Source of the DNA: Shewanella benthica
Lineage (GTDB): Bacteria; Pseudomonadota; Gammaproteobacteria; Enterobacterales; Shewanellaceae
Reading direction: 5' to 3'
Length of the DNA: 64,000 bases
Assembly: GCA_023284085.1 (NCBI GenBank)
Contig: JAKVHY010000011.1
Span: 1-64,000 of the forward strand
Shown: piece after piece, positions 39,956 to 49,218 of the stretch
Numbering within the stretch: the first letter of the stretch is position 1
Layout of the letters: each line of letters opens with the position of its first letter
Translations under genes and position numbers: made by a program
The notes under the pieces: generated by a model
The model's database searches: none
The model's input: the letters and a program-made list of their open reading frames with translations, nothing else
What the model was told of the DNA's origin: nothing

Positions 39956-40855
39956 TTACCCCATCATCTTTTCGATTGGCATCACTAAGATAGAGGTTGC
40001 GCCAAGTTTCGTCAGCTCTTCCATGGTGTCCCAGAACAGGTCTTCCGTACTGACGGCGTGTACGGCGACGCGATTGGTATCATCAAGGAGGGGCAGTACC
40101 GTTGGATTCTCGGCGCCGGGGAGTAGGGCAACAATCTGCTCCAGCGTCTCAGTCGGCGCGTGTAGTAAGATGTACTTGCTCTCTTTAGCACGAACCACAC
40201 CATTGATTCGCGCTAAAATCTTGTCAATCAAGGCTTGTTTTTCCGGCGTTTGAGTCTGTGTAGACTGAATGATGCAGGCACTTGAGCGGTAGATGACTTC
40301 GGTTTCATAAAGACCGTTTGCCTCTAGTGTGGCACCGGTTGATACTAGGTCACAGATCCCATCGGCAAGCCCGGCTCGTGGCGCGACCTCTACCGAGCCC
40401 TTAAGCATACAATCGGTATAGGTGATGCCTTTCTTCTGCATATAGCGGCGCAGCAGGTTAGGGTAAGAAGTGGCGATACGCAGTCCTTCCAGAGACTGGG
40501 CATTTTCATAGCTAAACTCATTGGGTACGGCCAGGGAGAGACGACAGGTGCCAAAATCCAGTCCCCTAAGCTTGATACAACGTGAAGGCTTATCGAGTCT
40601 TTCACGCTCAATCTGCTCCTCTTCGAGCACGTTCTCACCTATGATCCCCAGGTCAACCACGCCGTCCATGACCAGACCCGGGATATCGTCATCACGGACG
40701 CGAAGCAGGTCGATGGGCAAGTTGTCTGAGTGGGCGATGAGACGTTGCTCGTTGATGTTAAATTTTACACCACAGCTTCTAAGGAGTTTCATCGACTCTT
40801 TCGACAGGCGACCCGACTTTTGAATGGCGATACGTAATCTGTTTGACTCTGACAT
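39956..40855 (-). CDS. hisG: ATP phosphoribosyltransferase HisG (long form)
   Basis: The first committed step of histidine synthesis, PRPP plus ATP, inhibited by histidine. The 299-residue long form has [33 protein letters not shown], the [22 protein letters not shown] loop and a C-terminal ACT-like regulatory domain (about 225-299). AAGGAAG lies nine bases upstream of ATG. It heads the structural genes of the operon after the hisL attenuator. Confidence 0.97.
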   Translation of the reverse strand: MSESNRLRIAIQKSGRLSKESMKLLRSCGVKFNINEQRLIAHSDNLPIDLLRVRDDDIPGLVMDGVVDLGIIGENVLEEEQIERERLDKPSRCIKLRGLDFGTCRLSLAVPNEFSYENAQSLEGLRIATSYPNLLRRYMQKKGITYTDCMLKGSVEVAPRAGLADGICDLVSTGATLEANGLYETEVIYRSSACIIQSTQTQTPEKQALIDKILARINGVVRAKESKYILLHAPTETLEQIVALLPGAENPTVLPLLDDTNRVAVHAVSTEDLFWDTMEELTKLGATSILVMPIEKMMG

Positions 40856-40956
40856 GATGTACTTCCTTTAAGTTGATTCTAATATCTTGTTTAATTTTGT
40901 TTTCAACTGATTTTTATCTTTATAAATCAGCTAACTAATTACAAAAACTCTAAAAC

Positions 40957-41047
40957 GAAAAACCCCCGGAATTCCTTCCAGGGGTTCTTGATATTCTTGA
41001 ATCAACCGCCGGAAGGAAATAGTCCTTCGGCAGTGAGCTTCCGAAGG
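40957..41047 (-). promoter_or_regulatory. his operon transcription attenuator
   Basis: Read on the minus strand after the leader peptide: segment A CCTTCGG (41041-41047), segment B CCGAAGG (41024-41030), segment C TCCTTCCGG (41009-41017) and a terminator stem AACCCC...GGGG with T-run (40957-40987). A pairs with B (pause), B can pair with C (antiterminator), and the distal stem ends transcription. This is the classic arrangement in which scarce charged His-tRNA stalls the ribosome and lets transcription proceed. Confidence 0.85.
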
Positions 41048-41095
41048 CTACCGCATATGATGGTGACGATGGATAGTGTTCAGAAGCTGTATCAT
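41048..41095 (-). CDS. hisL: his operon leader peptide HisL
   Basis: A 15-residue leader peptide, MIQLLNTIHRHHHMR, read on the minus strand from an ATG at 41095 to a TAG at 41048-41050. Four His in five codons (His-Arg-His-His-His) is the expected sensor of histidyl-tRNA. The peptide precedes the A-B-C hairpin system by only a few bases, and the ORF is too short for normal gene finders. A purine-rich stretch (AAAGAGACAAG) lies upstream of the ATG. Confidence 0.85.
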   Translation of the reverse strand: MIQLLNTIHRHHHMR

Positions 41096-41696
41096 AATCT
41101 TGTCTCTTTCTTGATGGAGTCTGGTGACTCATTAAAATATGTCACAAGCCAATTTGCCTGTGTTGATATTTAAACTAAACATTTTCGTAAATGATTGCAA
41201 CCACTAATTGTGGCGTATGAATATTCTTCAAGCATAAGTTATAGGATTAAGTAAGCTTGCTAAGACCATCACCAAAATGATGAGTAAGAAACGGTTCATG
41301 TTTCGTTGAGTGTGTCGTTGTGCCATAGGCTTATCACTGTGTTTCGCTGGCTATTTCGGGGAAAGAGGATCCGACTAAGTTGCCAAAAGTTTGCAAAACC
41401 CCATTTATACCCGATCCCATCATGGCGGCAAGATAGCACCAGTGTCATGCCCGCATGCAGGTGCAAATATATTTGACTAAATTTATTTATCGATATGAAA
41501 TTCATAAAACTCAAATAAAGTTGAAGGCGTTAGGTTTGTAAATTGTTAACGATCTGGGTGAATTTAGTGGTGATCCCTTTGTTTTAGCGGTTTTTTGTAT
41601 ATATCCATTTACTCCAGTGAGATTAATTGCAAGAATACTTGTGCAAATATAGTTGAGTGTTTATGCTCGATTTACGTTAAATAACTAGGATTAAAC
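41096..41696. other. Divergent region between his and ridA
   Basis: About 600 bases with the his promoter on one side and the ridA promoter on the other. It holds two near-identical 18-base elements (41461-41478 and 41641-41658, GTGCAAATATANTTGANT), 180 bases apart. No gene of its own is supported; a minus-strand open frame at 41296-41514 looks random. Confidence 0.5.
41461..41658 (+). repeat. Pair of 18-base direct repeats upstream of ridA
   Basis: GTGCAAATATATTTGACT at 41461-41478 and GTGCAAATATAGTTGAGT at 41641-41658 agree in 16 of 18 positions. Both contain a CAAATATA core. They may be activator sites, perhaps for the YheO-like regulator, but this is not shown. Confidence 0.45.
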
Positions 41697-42077
41697 ATGA
41701 AGAAGATCATCACATCAGACAAAGCCCCCGCAGCCATCGGCCCATATTCACACGGCAACGCCTATGGCAATCTCATCTTTACTTCGGGCCAGCTGCCAGT
41801 GTGTAAGCAAAGTGGTAGTGTCGTCGAGGGTGGCATAACAGCGCAATCACGTCAGTCTCTAGAGAACCTGAAGTCTGTGTTGCAGGCTGGAGGAGGGGAG
41901 TTAGATACAGTATTGAAGACCACTTGTTACCTTGCGGATATAGCTGACTTCGCCGCGTTCAATCAGGTTTACCAAGAGTTTTTTAAAACAGATTGTCCTG
42001 CTAGAAGCTGTTTCGCCGTGAAAGACCTGCCACTGGGTGTGAAGGTTGAAATCGAAGCGATCGCTTTTAGCAAATAA
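41697..42077 (+). CDS. ridA: RidA family enamine/imine deaminase
   Basis: RidA hydrolyses reactive enamines/imines such as 2-aminoacrylate to keto acids and ammonia, protecting PLP enzymes. The 126-residue protein has AIGPYSHGN, FTSGQLPV, TTCYLADIADFAAFN, and the C-terminal PARSCFAVKDLPLGVKVEIE that includes the substrate-binding Arg. It stands 118 bases before the cysteine desulfidase gene, whose reaction releases 2-aminoacrylate, so a shared purpose is likely. Confidence 0.93.
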   Translation: MKKIITSDKAPAAIGPYSHGNAYGNLIFTSGQLPVCKQSGSVVEGGITAQSRQSLENLKSVLQAGGGELDTVLKTTCYLADIADFAAFNQVYQEFFKTDCPARSCFAVKDLPLGVKVEIEAIAFSK

Positions 42078-42195
42078 TGCTTAGATACAGCAGTTAATAA
42101 ATATTCATTTAGTAATACATTATTGGAAATAACTTTGAGCAATTGGATTATCTCAAATGACGGTTTGCTATTACACAGAGCATTGAGAGGATCCT

Positions 42196-43470
42196 ATGAA
42201 ACATCAATGGCAGCAATACCAAGACATTCTTAACGCCGTCGTTAAGCCAGCACTTGGCTGCACTGAACCTATCTGCGCGGCTTATGCAACCGCCGTCGCA
42301 GCGTCGATGTTGACATCTAAACCTGAGAGTATCTCTGTTCAGGTGTCCGATAACTTGTATAAAAACTCCATGGGGGTGTTTGTACCCGGCACTGGCAAGA
42401 TAGGACTCGCTATCGCCGCTGCTGTCGGTGCCATTGGCGGTGACGCCAGTGCTGGCCTCGAAGTGCTGGCCGCTATCGAACCTGCTCAGGTTGAGGATGC
42501 TCAGGCCTTGATCGATGCAGGTAAGGTTTCTGTGAGTCGCACTAAAACCGATGAGTTTATCTATTGTTATGTCAGCGTGAAGAGTGGCGATGACGTGGCG
42601 AGTGTAGAAATCTCCGGTGGTCATACTCAAATCATCGAGAAAACCTTCAATGGAGAGAGTGTTTTTTCTCAGGAAGTGAGCGCGACATGCTCGACGGCTG
42701 GGATCTGTGATGGTGTGGATATCAGTATCCAAGGTATCTACACCTACGCCACTCAAGTTGACTTCGAAGATATTCGCTTCATTCTCGAGTCTGCAGAGCT
42801 AAATTCTAAACTGGCTGCTGAGGGGCTGAAAAATGAATATGGCCTGCAAGTCGGGCGCACGATAGAGAAAAGTATTCAGGCAGGCTTCATGTCGGCGGAT
42901 TTCTCTAACAATATTCTTATGCAAACGTCGGCGGCATCCGATGCCAGGATGGGAGGGGCAAGTCTTCCAGCCATGAGTAACTATGGTAGTGGTAACCAAG
43001 GGATAGCGGCGACCTTACCTCTTGTTATCACGGCGAAGCATTACCAGGCTAGTGACGAGTTACTCGCCAGGGGTCTGATCATGAGTCATCTTGGGGCGAT
43101 TTATATGAAGTCCCATTATCCCCCTTTATCGGCGTTTTGCGGCAACACAGTGACCAGTGCAGCGGCGGCCATGGGCATGGTGTATCTCGCTGGTGGCAGC
43201 TATCAGCAGTCATGTTTCGCGATCCAAAACGTCTTGAGTGATTGCTCCGGCATGGTGTGTGATGGGGCCAAATCTAGCTGTGCCATGAAGGTTAAGACCT
43301 CGAGTGGCAGCGCCGTTAATGCCTTTATGTTGGCAATCCAGAGCACCGTGGCTCAAAATCAGGGCATAGTTGCCGAGGGTGTGGAGCACACAATACGCAA
43401 CATTGGCCGATTAGTTACCCAAGGTATGGGCTCCACAGATACTATAATCATTGATATAATGTCGGCATAA
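42196..43470 (+). CDS. cyuA: L-cysteine desulfidase CyuA (YhaM family)
   Basis: An iron-sulfur enzyme that breaks cysteine into sulfide, ammonia and pyruvate through 2-aminoacrylate. The 424-residue protein has the family opening [17 protein letters not shown] with Cys22 and Cys27, and a later [18 protein letters not shown] with four Cys residues that could bind a [4Fe-4S] cluster. In E. coli the homologue is next to a cysteine transporter; here it is between ridA and a YheO-like regulator. Start at ATG 42196 with GAGAGGATC upstream. Confidence 0.9.
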   Translation: MKHQWQQYQDILNAVVKPALGCTEPICAAYATAVAASMLTSKPESISVQVSDNLYKNSMGVFVPGTGKIGLAIAAAVGAIGGDASAGLEVLAAIEPAQVEDAQALIDAGKVSVSRTKTDEFIYCYVSVKSGDDVASVEISGGHTQIIEKTFNGESVFSQEVSATCSTAGICDGVDISIQGIYTYATQVDFEDIRFILESAELNSKLAAEGLKNEYGLQVGRTIEKSIQAGFMSADFSNNILMQTSAASDARMGGASLPAMSNYGSGNQGIAATLPLVITAKHYQASDELLARGLIMSHLGAIYMKSHYPPLSAFCGNTVTSAAAAMGMVYLAGGSYQQSCFAIQNVLSDCSGMVCDGAKSSCAMKVKTSSGSAVNAFMLAIQSTVAQNQGIVAEGVEHTIRNIGRLVTQGMGSTDTIIIDIMSA

Positions 43471-43492
43471 AATGTGACAAGCAGACCTTAAT

Positions 43493-43519
43493 ACCGCCGA
43501 CTTAAAAAGGGTCGGCGGT
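43493..43519. other. Intercistronic hairpin between cyuA and the regulator
   Basis: ACCGCCGAC (43493-43501) / GTCGGCGGT (43511-43519) is a perfect 9-bp stem without a following T-run. It could limit read-through or protect upstream mRNA, giving different amounts of CyuA and regulator. Confidence 0.55.
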
Positions 43520-43540
43520 CTATGTTCGGGGAGACGGTGA

Positions 43541-44191
43541 GTGCGAGACTTAAGTGAAACAGATTATGCCATACTGAAGGCCAGTGAAAATATCGTCGAT
43601 GGCATTGCCGCCATGTATGGTGAGCATACGGAAGTATTACTTCACAGTTTAGATGTCAGCAACCCCTCTATCATCAAGATAGCCAATGGTCATATCACGG
43701 GTCGTTCGGTGGGGGCGCCTATCACAAATCTGGCGCTGATGAAGCTCAATGCTGGTCAGGATATCTCAGACTCTTATTTGACTAAGAGTCCGGACGGTAA
43801 AACCTTAAGATCCATTACTATTGTTATCCGCAATGCTATGCAAGATGCTATCGGCTTATTGTGTATTAACTCAAATCTGGATGCACCGTTTCAGTCCGTG
43901 ATGGCCACCATGTTACCGGGCCTGACATCACAGGCCGACACCCGTTTCTCTCCCGAGACATTTGCCCGCAGTAGCGATGAGATGATGCAAGGTTCCATCG
44001 AAAGTGTGCGCGCTCAAGTGATGGCTGATAATAGTCTTTCACCGTCGAAGAAAAACCGTGAGATAGTGATACGTCTCAACGAACTTGGCATCTTCGCTCT
44101 CAAAGACAGTGCTCAGATCGCGGCCACAGGGTTAGATATCTCTATACACACCATCTATCGCTACCTGAGAGAGTTGAAGACGTCATCATGA
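43541..44191 (+). CDS. YheO/DauR-like PAS and helix-turn-helix regulator
   Basis: A 216-residue transcription factor with an N-terminal YheO-type PAS domain (about 10-125; GEHTEVLLHSLDVSNPSII) and a C-terminal helix-turn-helix (about 170-216; AATGLDISIHTIYRYLREL). A GTG start at 43541 has GGGGAG at 43528-43533. Its position directly after cyuA suggests it controls cysteine catabolism, but its ligand is unknown; the known DauR controls D-arginine use. Confidence 0.83.
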   Translation: MRDLSETDYAILKASENIVDGIAAMYGEHTEVLLHSLDVSNPSIIKIANGHITGRSVGAPITNLALMKLNAGQDISDSYLTKSPDGKTLRSITIVIRNAMQDAIGLLCINSNLDAPFQSVMATMLPGLTSQADTRFSPETFARSSDEMMQGSIESVRAQVMADNSLSPSKKNREIVIRLNELGIFALKDSAQIAATGLDISIHTIYRYLRELKTSS

Positions 44192-44342
44192 TCTCACGAC
44201 TCTAGGCCTGAGCCCTTCTGGCCTACCTTATGTCCTTTTCTTTGCTCATTCTTACTTAAATTTATGTTCTGAGCCTTGATGCCTTGTCTGAAACAAGGAT
44301 AATGCCCGATTAATGATGATTTCTAATTTTATAGCCCAATAA

Positions 44343-46277
44343 GTGAATGCCTTGAGTAGCAGACTGACAATCGACAGTGAGCAAGCCTTCGATGCCGATG
44401 GCGTACTAGCCAGGCATATTAAGGGCTACAGTGCTCGAGTTGTTCAAAAGCAGATGGCTTCGGCTGTCAGCTGTGCTATTAGTGGCAAAAGCAATCTGGT
44501 TGTCGAAGCGGGAACCGGGGTGGGTAAAACCTACGCATATTTAATTCCTGCTCTGTTAAGCGGTAAACAGATCATCGTCAGTACCGGCAGTAAAAACCTG
44601 CAGGAACAGCTTTTTTACAAAGATCTTCCAGCCTTGCTCGATATGTTATCCCTTGCCCCGAAACTTGCGCTCCTTAAAGGTCGCAGTAACTATTTGTGCC
44701 AACTGTTATTAGATAAGCAGCTGGAGGCGTGTGAATCTCATGAGCCTAAGGTCTTAGATGACCTGCTCAGGATCAATCAGTGGGCAGGGCAGACCGCCGA
44801 TGGCGATCTCGGAGGCTTGACCTCAGTTTCAGAAAATTCAGAGGCTTTGTGGCTCATTGCCAGCCAACGGGATAAATGTACCGGGAAGAAGTGTGTTCAC
44901 TATGAGACATGTTTTACCCGTAAGGCTAGAGTCCGTGCCATGGACGCTAAGATTATTGTGGTGAACCATCATCTGTTCTTCGCCGATAGGATCCTCAAAG
45001 AAACTGGCTTTGCCGAGTTATTGCCCGATTCAGATGTGGTGATCTTCGATGAAGCACATCTGTTACCCGATATAGCAGTCATCTATTTTGGTCAGCAAAT
45101 TTCAACTCGAAGCTTAGATAGCTTATTAGGACAGATCGTAACAGTCTATCGAACTGAGCTGAGAGATTCGGCTCAGATTGAGCAGTTAGCTTCACGGTGT
45201 ATCAGCCGATTAAATGGCTGGCATCAACATATGTATGATGTTTTTGAGACCGATTGGCGCCTGTTGATGGGCAACAAAAATATAGCATCGGCCTCCTGGG
45301 CAATCATTGAAGAGCTGAAGGCGTTGGAGAGCCTGTTATGCGCACACATAGGCCGCAGTGAAACGCTCGATGAATGCACTGAGAAATTGGTGACTTTCTC
45401 GAGTAAGATGGGCGTGTTTTTTCAGTGTGAAAATAATCAAGCAGCTTACAGTATTGACTATGGTCACCGATACCTGACGCTGAGTATTGCGCCAATCAAT
45501 GTTGCCAGGGAATGCGAGAAGTTATTTGATGCTCAGACTAGCTGGATATTTACCTCGGCGACGCTACAGATTAACCGTGACTTGAGCCTATTTACCAAGG
45601 GACTGGGCATAGATAAGAGTCAGAAAATAATTTTAGACAGCCCATTCGATTATCGATCCAATGCCTTGCTGTGTGTGCCGCGTCATCTCTCTAAGGTGAG
45701 TAATCATGAGGCGGCGGTGAGGGATTTACTCGATGTCTCTGTGAAGGCAATCAACGCGGCGAAGGGCCGAACCTTCATCTTGTTTACCAGCCATCGTATG
45801 ATGAACGCCGTGGCAGCTCGGCTTCAAAGCCGTGTTAATTATCCCCTGTTAGTTCAGGGACAAGGCAGTAAACAGAGTCTGATGAAGAAGTTCAGGCAAC
45901 TTGGTAATGCGGTATTATTGGGAACGGGCGCATTTTGGGAAGGTGTCGATGTGCGTGGCAGACTGCTCAGCTGTGTCATCATAGACAAGCTGCCATTCGT
46001 GTCACCCAGTGATACCTTGTACAGAGCCAGAGCCGAGAATGTCTCTCGCAATGGACAAGACCCTTTCACCAGTATCTCTCTGCCTCAGGCGGTTATTTCA
46101 CTGAATCAAGGCGTCGGCCGTCTGATCCGAGATGAAAGCGACAGAGGAGTATTGATCTTGTGTGATAACCGTATTGTCAACCGAGAGTATGGTGAGGCAT
46201 TTTTGAACTCTCTTCCTCCCATGAGTCGTACTCGAGATATAGACAAGGTGGTGGATTTTTTACAGCAGATTAAATAG
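44343..46277 (+). CDS. yoaA: YoaA/DinG-family ATP-dependent helicase
   Basis: A superfamily 2 iron-sulfur helicase, 644 residues. Walker A GTGVGKT (57-63), the DEAH box (236-239), and four cluster Cys (119, 179, 184, 190) are in place, with LNQGVGRLIRDESDRG near the end as motif VI. The shorter length and C-terminus match YoaA rather than DinG; YoaA works with a DNA polymerase III subunit in repair. A GTG start at 44343 is used. The gene is convergent with ndh. Confidence 0.88.
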   Translation: MNALSSRLTIDSEQAFDADGVLARHIKGYSARVVQKQMASAVSCAISGKSNLVVEAGTGVGKTYAYLIPALLSGKQIIVSTGSKNLQEQLFYKDLPALLDMLSLAPKLALLKGRSNYLCQLLLDKQLEACESHEPKVLDDLLRINQWAGQTADGDLGGLTSVSENSEALWLIASQRDKCTGKKCVHYETCFTRKARVRAMDAKIIVVNHHLFFADRILKETGFAELLPDSDVVIFDEAHLLPDIAVIYFGQQISTRSLDSLLGQIVTVYRTELRDSAQIEQLASRCISRLNGWHQHMYDVFETDWRLLMGNKNIASASWAIIEELKALESLLCAHIGRSETLDECTEKLVTFSSKMGVFFQCENNQAAYSIDYGHRYLTLSIAPINVARECEKLFDAQTSWIFTSATLQINRDLSLFTKGLGIDKSQKIILDSPFDYRSNALLCVPRHLSKVSNHEAAVRDLLDVSVKAINAAKGRTFILFTSHRMMNAVAARLQSRVNYPLLVQGQGSKQSLMKKFRQLGNAVLLGTGAFWEGVDVRGRLLSCVIIDKLPFVSPSDTLYRARAENVSRNGQDPFTSISLPQAVISLNQGVGRLIRDESDRGVLILCDNRIVNREYGEAFLNSLPPMSRTRDIDKVVDFLQQIK

Positions 46278-46412
46278 CTCCTTGGGTGAGACATGGGCTG
46301 AAAAGAGTCACTTCCTATGCTTTGAGCATCATTGAAGCACTTATTACTTGATACCAGCATCACTTTAAGCCCCCCATTGTCGCTGAGGGCAGGCAATCAT
46401 TAACAGTATGGC

Positions 46413-47714
46413 TTAGTGCAACTTCATACGTGGCCTTACTACGCGCATCATTTTCTCGGCTAGCCACAGAGCGATAGTTTTAAACGTCCCATGTATGGCT
46501 TGTTGATGCATGCGGTAAAGAGAGATATATACCAAGCGGGCGATCTTGCCCTCGATAAACATACTGTTCTTGGTTAAATTCCCCATCAGGCTGCCGACTG
46601 TACTGAAACGAGACAGGTTGACCAAGGAGCCATGATCCACATAGAGGTATGATTCCAGTGGCTCTCCCTTGAGTTCATGGAGAATGTTTTTCTCGACGCA
46701 CTGTGCCATCTGGTGAGCCGATTGTGCTCTGGGAGGCACGAAGCTACCATCGGCCTGTTGGCAGGCACAGCAATCGCCGATCACATAGATATCATCATTG
46801 ATGGTGCTGAGTAAGTTAGCCTTTACCATGATCTGATTGGCCCGGTTTAACTCAAATATCTCGATGTCTTTGATAAAATCAGGCGCCTTCACCCCGGCGG
46901 CCCACAACATCAGGTTAGCTTCGATGAGTTCACCTTCGGCGGTGACAAATCCTGCGGCGCTCGCTTCACTGATGCGGGTATTTTCCATCACATTGACCCC
47001 AAGCTTACTTAGCTCGCGCCTTGCTGAAGTGGCTATGCGTTCGGGGAGTGCGGGAAGGATGCGCGGCCCCGCTTCAATCAGATGAATATTGAGTTTTTCT
47101 TTGGTCATCTTGCTCAGGCCATAGATCTTCAATAGTTCGGTGACATGATAGAGTTCTGCCGACAGCTCAACACCTGTTGCGCCGCCTCCGACGATAGCGA
47201 TATTGAGCTCATTGATGGACTCAGATTGATGCACGCGAGTAAAGCTGTCTAACAGGGCATGGTGAAACCGATTGGCTTGTTGGTGAGAGTCGAGGAAGAA
47301 GCAATGCTCTCTCACTCCGGGAGTATTGAAGTCATTGCTGACACTGCCGATGGCGATGACTAATTTGTCATATTGAATTTGACGCTCAGGTAACAGAACC
47401 TTACCCCTGTCATCTGTGATCGGGGAGACCTTAATGAATTTATTTTCGGCGTCGAGATCGCAAAAAGTCCCGAGTTGAAACTGATAACCATGTTTCGCCG
47501 CATGAGCAGAGTAAACCACTCCATCGAGATCTGAATCCAGAGAGCCTGTGGCCACTTCATGCAGCAGGGGTTTCCAGATATGGGTTCTGTTTTTATCGAC
47601 TAGCACTATTTGGGCGCTGTTTTTCTTGCCAAGCCTATGGCCTAATTGAGTCGCAAGCTCTAACCCTCCGGCCCCACCACCTACAATGACAATTTTTGGA
47701 CATGATGACTTCAT
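46413..47714 (-). CDS. ndh: Type II NADH dehydrogenase Ndh
   Basis: A single-subunit NADH:quinone oxidoreductase on the inner membrane that passes electrons to quinone without pumping protons. The start is set at 47714 (MKSSCPKIVIVGGGAGGLEL) after an AAGGA site, giving 433 residues, the same as E. coli Ndh; an earlier start at 47789 would add 25 unlikely residues. FAD/NAD motifs are GGGAGGLELA, AIVGGGATGVEL and VIGDCCA. The C-terminal amphipathic region (RLVYISLYRMHQQAIHG) is the membrane-binding part. Confidence 0.93.
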   Translation of the reverse strand: MKSSCPKIVIVGGGAGGLELATQLGHRLGKKNSAQIVLVDKNRTHIWKPLLHEVATGSLDSDLDGVVYSAHAAKHGYQFQLGTFCDLDAENKFIKVSPITDDRGKVLLPERQIQYDKLVIAIGSVSNDFNTPGVREHCFFLDSHQQANRFHHALLDSFTRVHQSESINELNIAIVGGGATGVELSAELYHVTELLKIYGLSKMTKEKLNIHLIEAGPRILPALPERIATSARRELSKLGVNVMENTRISEASAAGFVTAEGELIEANLMLWAAGVKAPDFIKDIEIFELNRANQIMVKANLLSTINDDIYVIGDCCACQQADGSFVPPRAQSAHQMAQCVEKNILHELKGEPLESYLYVDHGSLVNLSRFSTVGSLMGNLTKNSMFIEGKIARLVYISLYRMHQQAIHGTFKTIALWLAEKMMRVVRPRMKLH

Positions 47715-48033
47715 TATGCGTTCCTTAATGACTGCACTGCTAGCTTGCTGTCGATAGTTTGGTTTTTCACCGAATGGATTTTTATTCAAAGCACTAATTT
47801 ATTAATTACTGATCTATAGCCTAATTATGTTGTCGTATATCACACCTTAAGTCATGGTTATAAACTCTGTTGTTTTAGTCTTCTCCAGTGTTATATGCTT
47901 AGAGTGTTTCTGTGAGATCTCCAGTAAGGTGAGATATAGGCAGTTCAATTTACGATTTTTGATTAATAAAGCTACTAAATCGATGAGTTTCATGGCATGT
48001 TTTTTATCCATCCCAACGGATCTTCAGGTATGA
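47715..48033. other. Divergent intergenic region, ndh and LysR gene
   Basis: About 320 bases with AT-rich stretches that must hold both promoters. I find no operator or RNA I can assign. Confidence 0.4.
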
Positions 48034-49008
48034 GTGCGATCATTTGACTTCGATTTAAAAGCCTTGCAGGTATTTGTCATGACTGCGCAAACAGGCAACA
48101 TGACTGAAACGGCTAAGCGTCTGGGCCTGACTCAATCTTCGGTATCACAGACCTTGTCGGTGCTTGAGAAGGGGATTAATGCCAGGCTACTGGATCGCAG
48201 CATTCGTCCCATAGGCCTGACTATTGCTGGGCGATATTTTTTCGACCAATCCTCTCATCTCTTATCTCAAGCCGAGCAGACTCAAAGAGTGATCGCTCAA
48301 GGCAGCTTCGAGCAGTTGCATCTGGTGCGTATTGCCTTAGTGGATTCATTGGCCACAGCCTTGGGAAAACCCTTAATTGAAGTGGTGAAACGACGCACCG
48401 AGAACTGGACATTAACCACGGGGCGCTCAAACATGCACGCCGATGCCTTGCTGTCGCGGCAACTCGATATCATCATCTCGGATGATGCTCTCGAAGATAA
48501 CGACGATATCTGTCGATATCCCATTCTTTCAGAGCCATTCGTGCTGGTGGTTCCTGCCAATTTTCAAGTGTGTGGTGGGGCTGAGCCTTCGCTGCAAGCA
48601 GTTAAACAGCTCGAGAAAGAACTCGATTTTGTCCGTTATACCCAAGACTCACTCATTGGCATCTGTATCGAACGTTATCTTAAGCGTCTCGCAATAGAAC
48701 CTAGCATGCGGCTGCAATTGGACAATACCTTTGCGGTCTTGTCTATGGTGGCTGCCGGTATCGGTTGGACGATCACCACTCCCCTATGTCTATATCAAAG
48801 TGGCATAGGCCTGGATCAGGTTCAGTGTCTTCCTCTCCCGGCGAAAGCGCCTCTGCATCGTCAATTGACTCTAGTGTGTCGTCGACATGAGTTGGGGGAT
48901 CTGCCTCAAAAAATGTCTGAGGACAGCTGCGATATCATGCGGCTGAATTTCTTGCCCGAGTTAGAAAAAGATCTGCCCTGGCTGGTGGCATCGATCAACA
49001 TAGGCTAG
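48034..49008 (+). CDS. LysR family transcriptional regulator
   Basis: A 324-residue LysR protein with the N-terminal winged helix (DLKALQVFVMTAQTGNMTETA, including the turn TQSSVSQTLSVLE without full length) and a C-terminal inducer-binding domain (about 95-300). A GTG start at 48034 has AGG at 48026-48028. It lies directly upstream of the amino-alcohol gene set in the same direction, so it probably controls that set. Its inducer is unknown. Confidence 0.88.
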   Translation: MRSFDFDLKALQVFVMTAQTGNMTETAKRLGLTQSSVSQTLSVLEKGINARLLDRSIRPIGLTIAGRYFFDQSSHLLSQAEQTQRVIAQGSFEQLHLVRIALVDSLATALGKPLIEVVKRRTENWTLTTGRSNMHADALLSRQLDIIISDDALEDNDDICRYPILSEPFVLVVPANFQVCGGAEPSLQAVKQLEKELDFVRYTQDSLIGICIERYLKRLAIEPSMRLQLDNTFAVLSMVAAGIGWTITTPLCLYQSGIGLDQVQCLPLPAKAPLHRQLTLVCRRHELGDLPQKMSEDSCDIMRLNFLPELEKDLPWLVASINIG

Positions 49009-49061
49009 TGAGAATTGGCTGATGTTTGAGGTAAGCAATAGAGAGTATTTGAGTAGAAACA

Positions 49062-49096
49062 CACCCTAGTATTAAGAATGTTAATACTAGGGTGTT
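49062..49096. terminator. 15-bp inverted repeat between the LysR gene and the permease gene
   Basis: ACACCCTAGTATTAA (49062-49076) / TTAATACTAGGGTGT (49082-49096), five-base loop. There is no T-run, so it may be an operator, a terminator of low strength, or an mRNA end signal. Confidence 0.5.
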
Positions 49097-49218
49097 AGTA
49101 CAAATGATTGTTGTTGTCCAATTGGCTGGAGGCCATTAGGTTCGATGAAGCGCTAATTTACCACGAGTTTAAATGCGTTAATCGGGCCATTTCGCAAACC
49201 AAGATAAAGGGAAGTGTC

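Noticed and set aside
41296..41514. 72-codon minus-strand ORF between his and ridA
   Set aside because: Composition is random, there is no ribosome site, and it overlaps the repeat element at 41461.
46278..46412. Search for a terminator between convergent yoaA and ndh
   Set aside because: No stem with a T-run could be found; only weak partial pairings are present.
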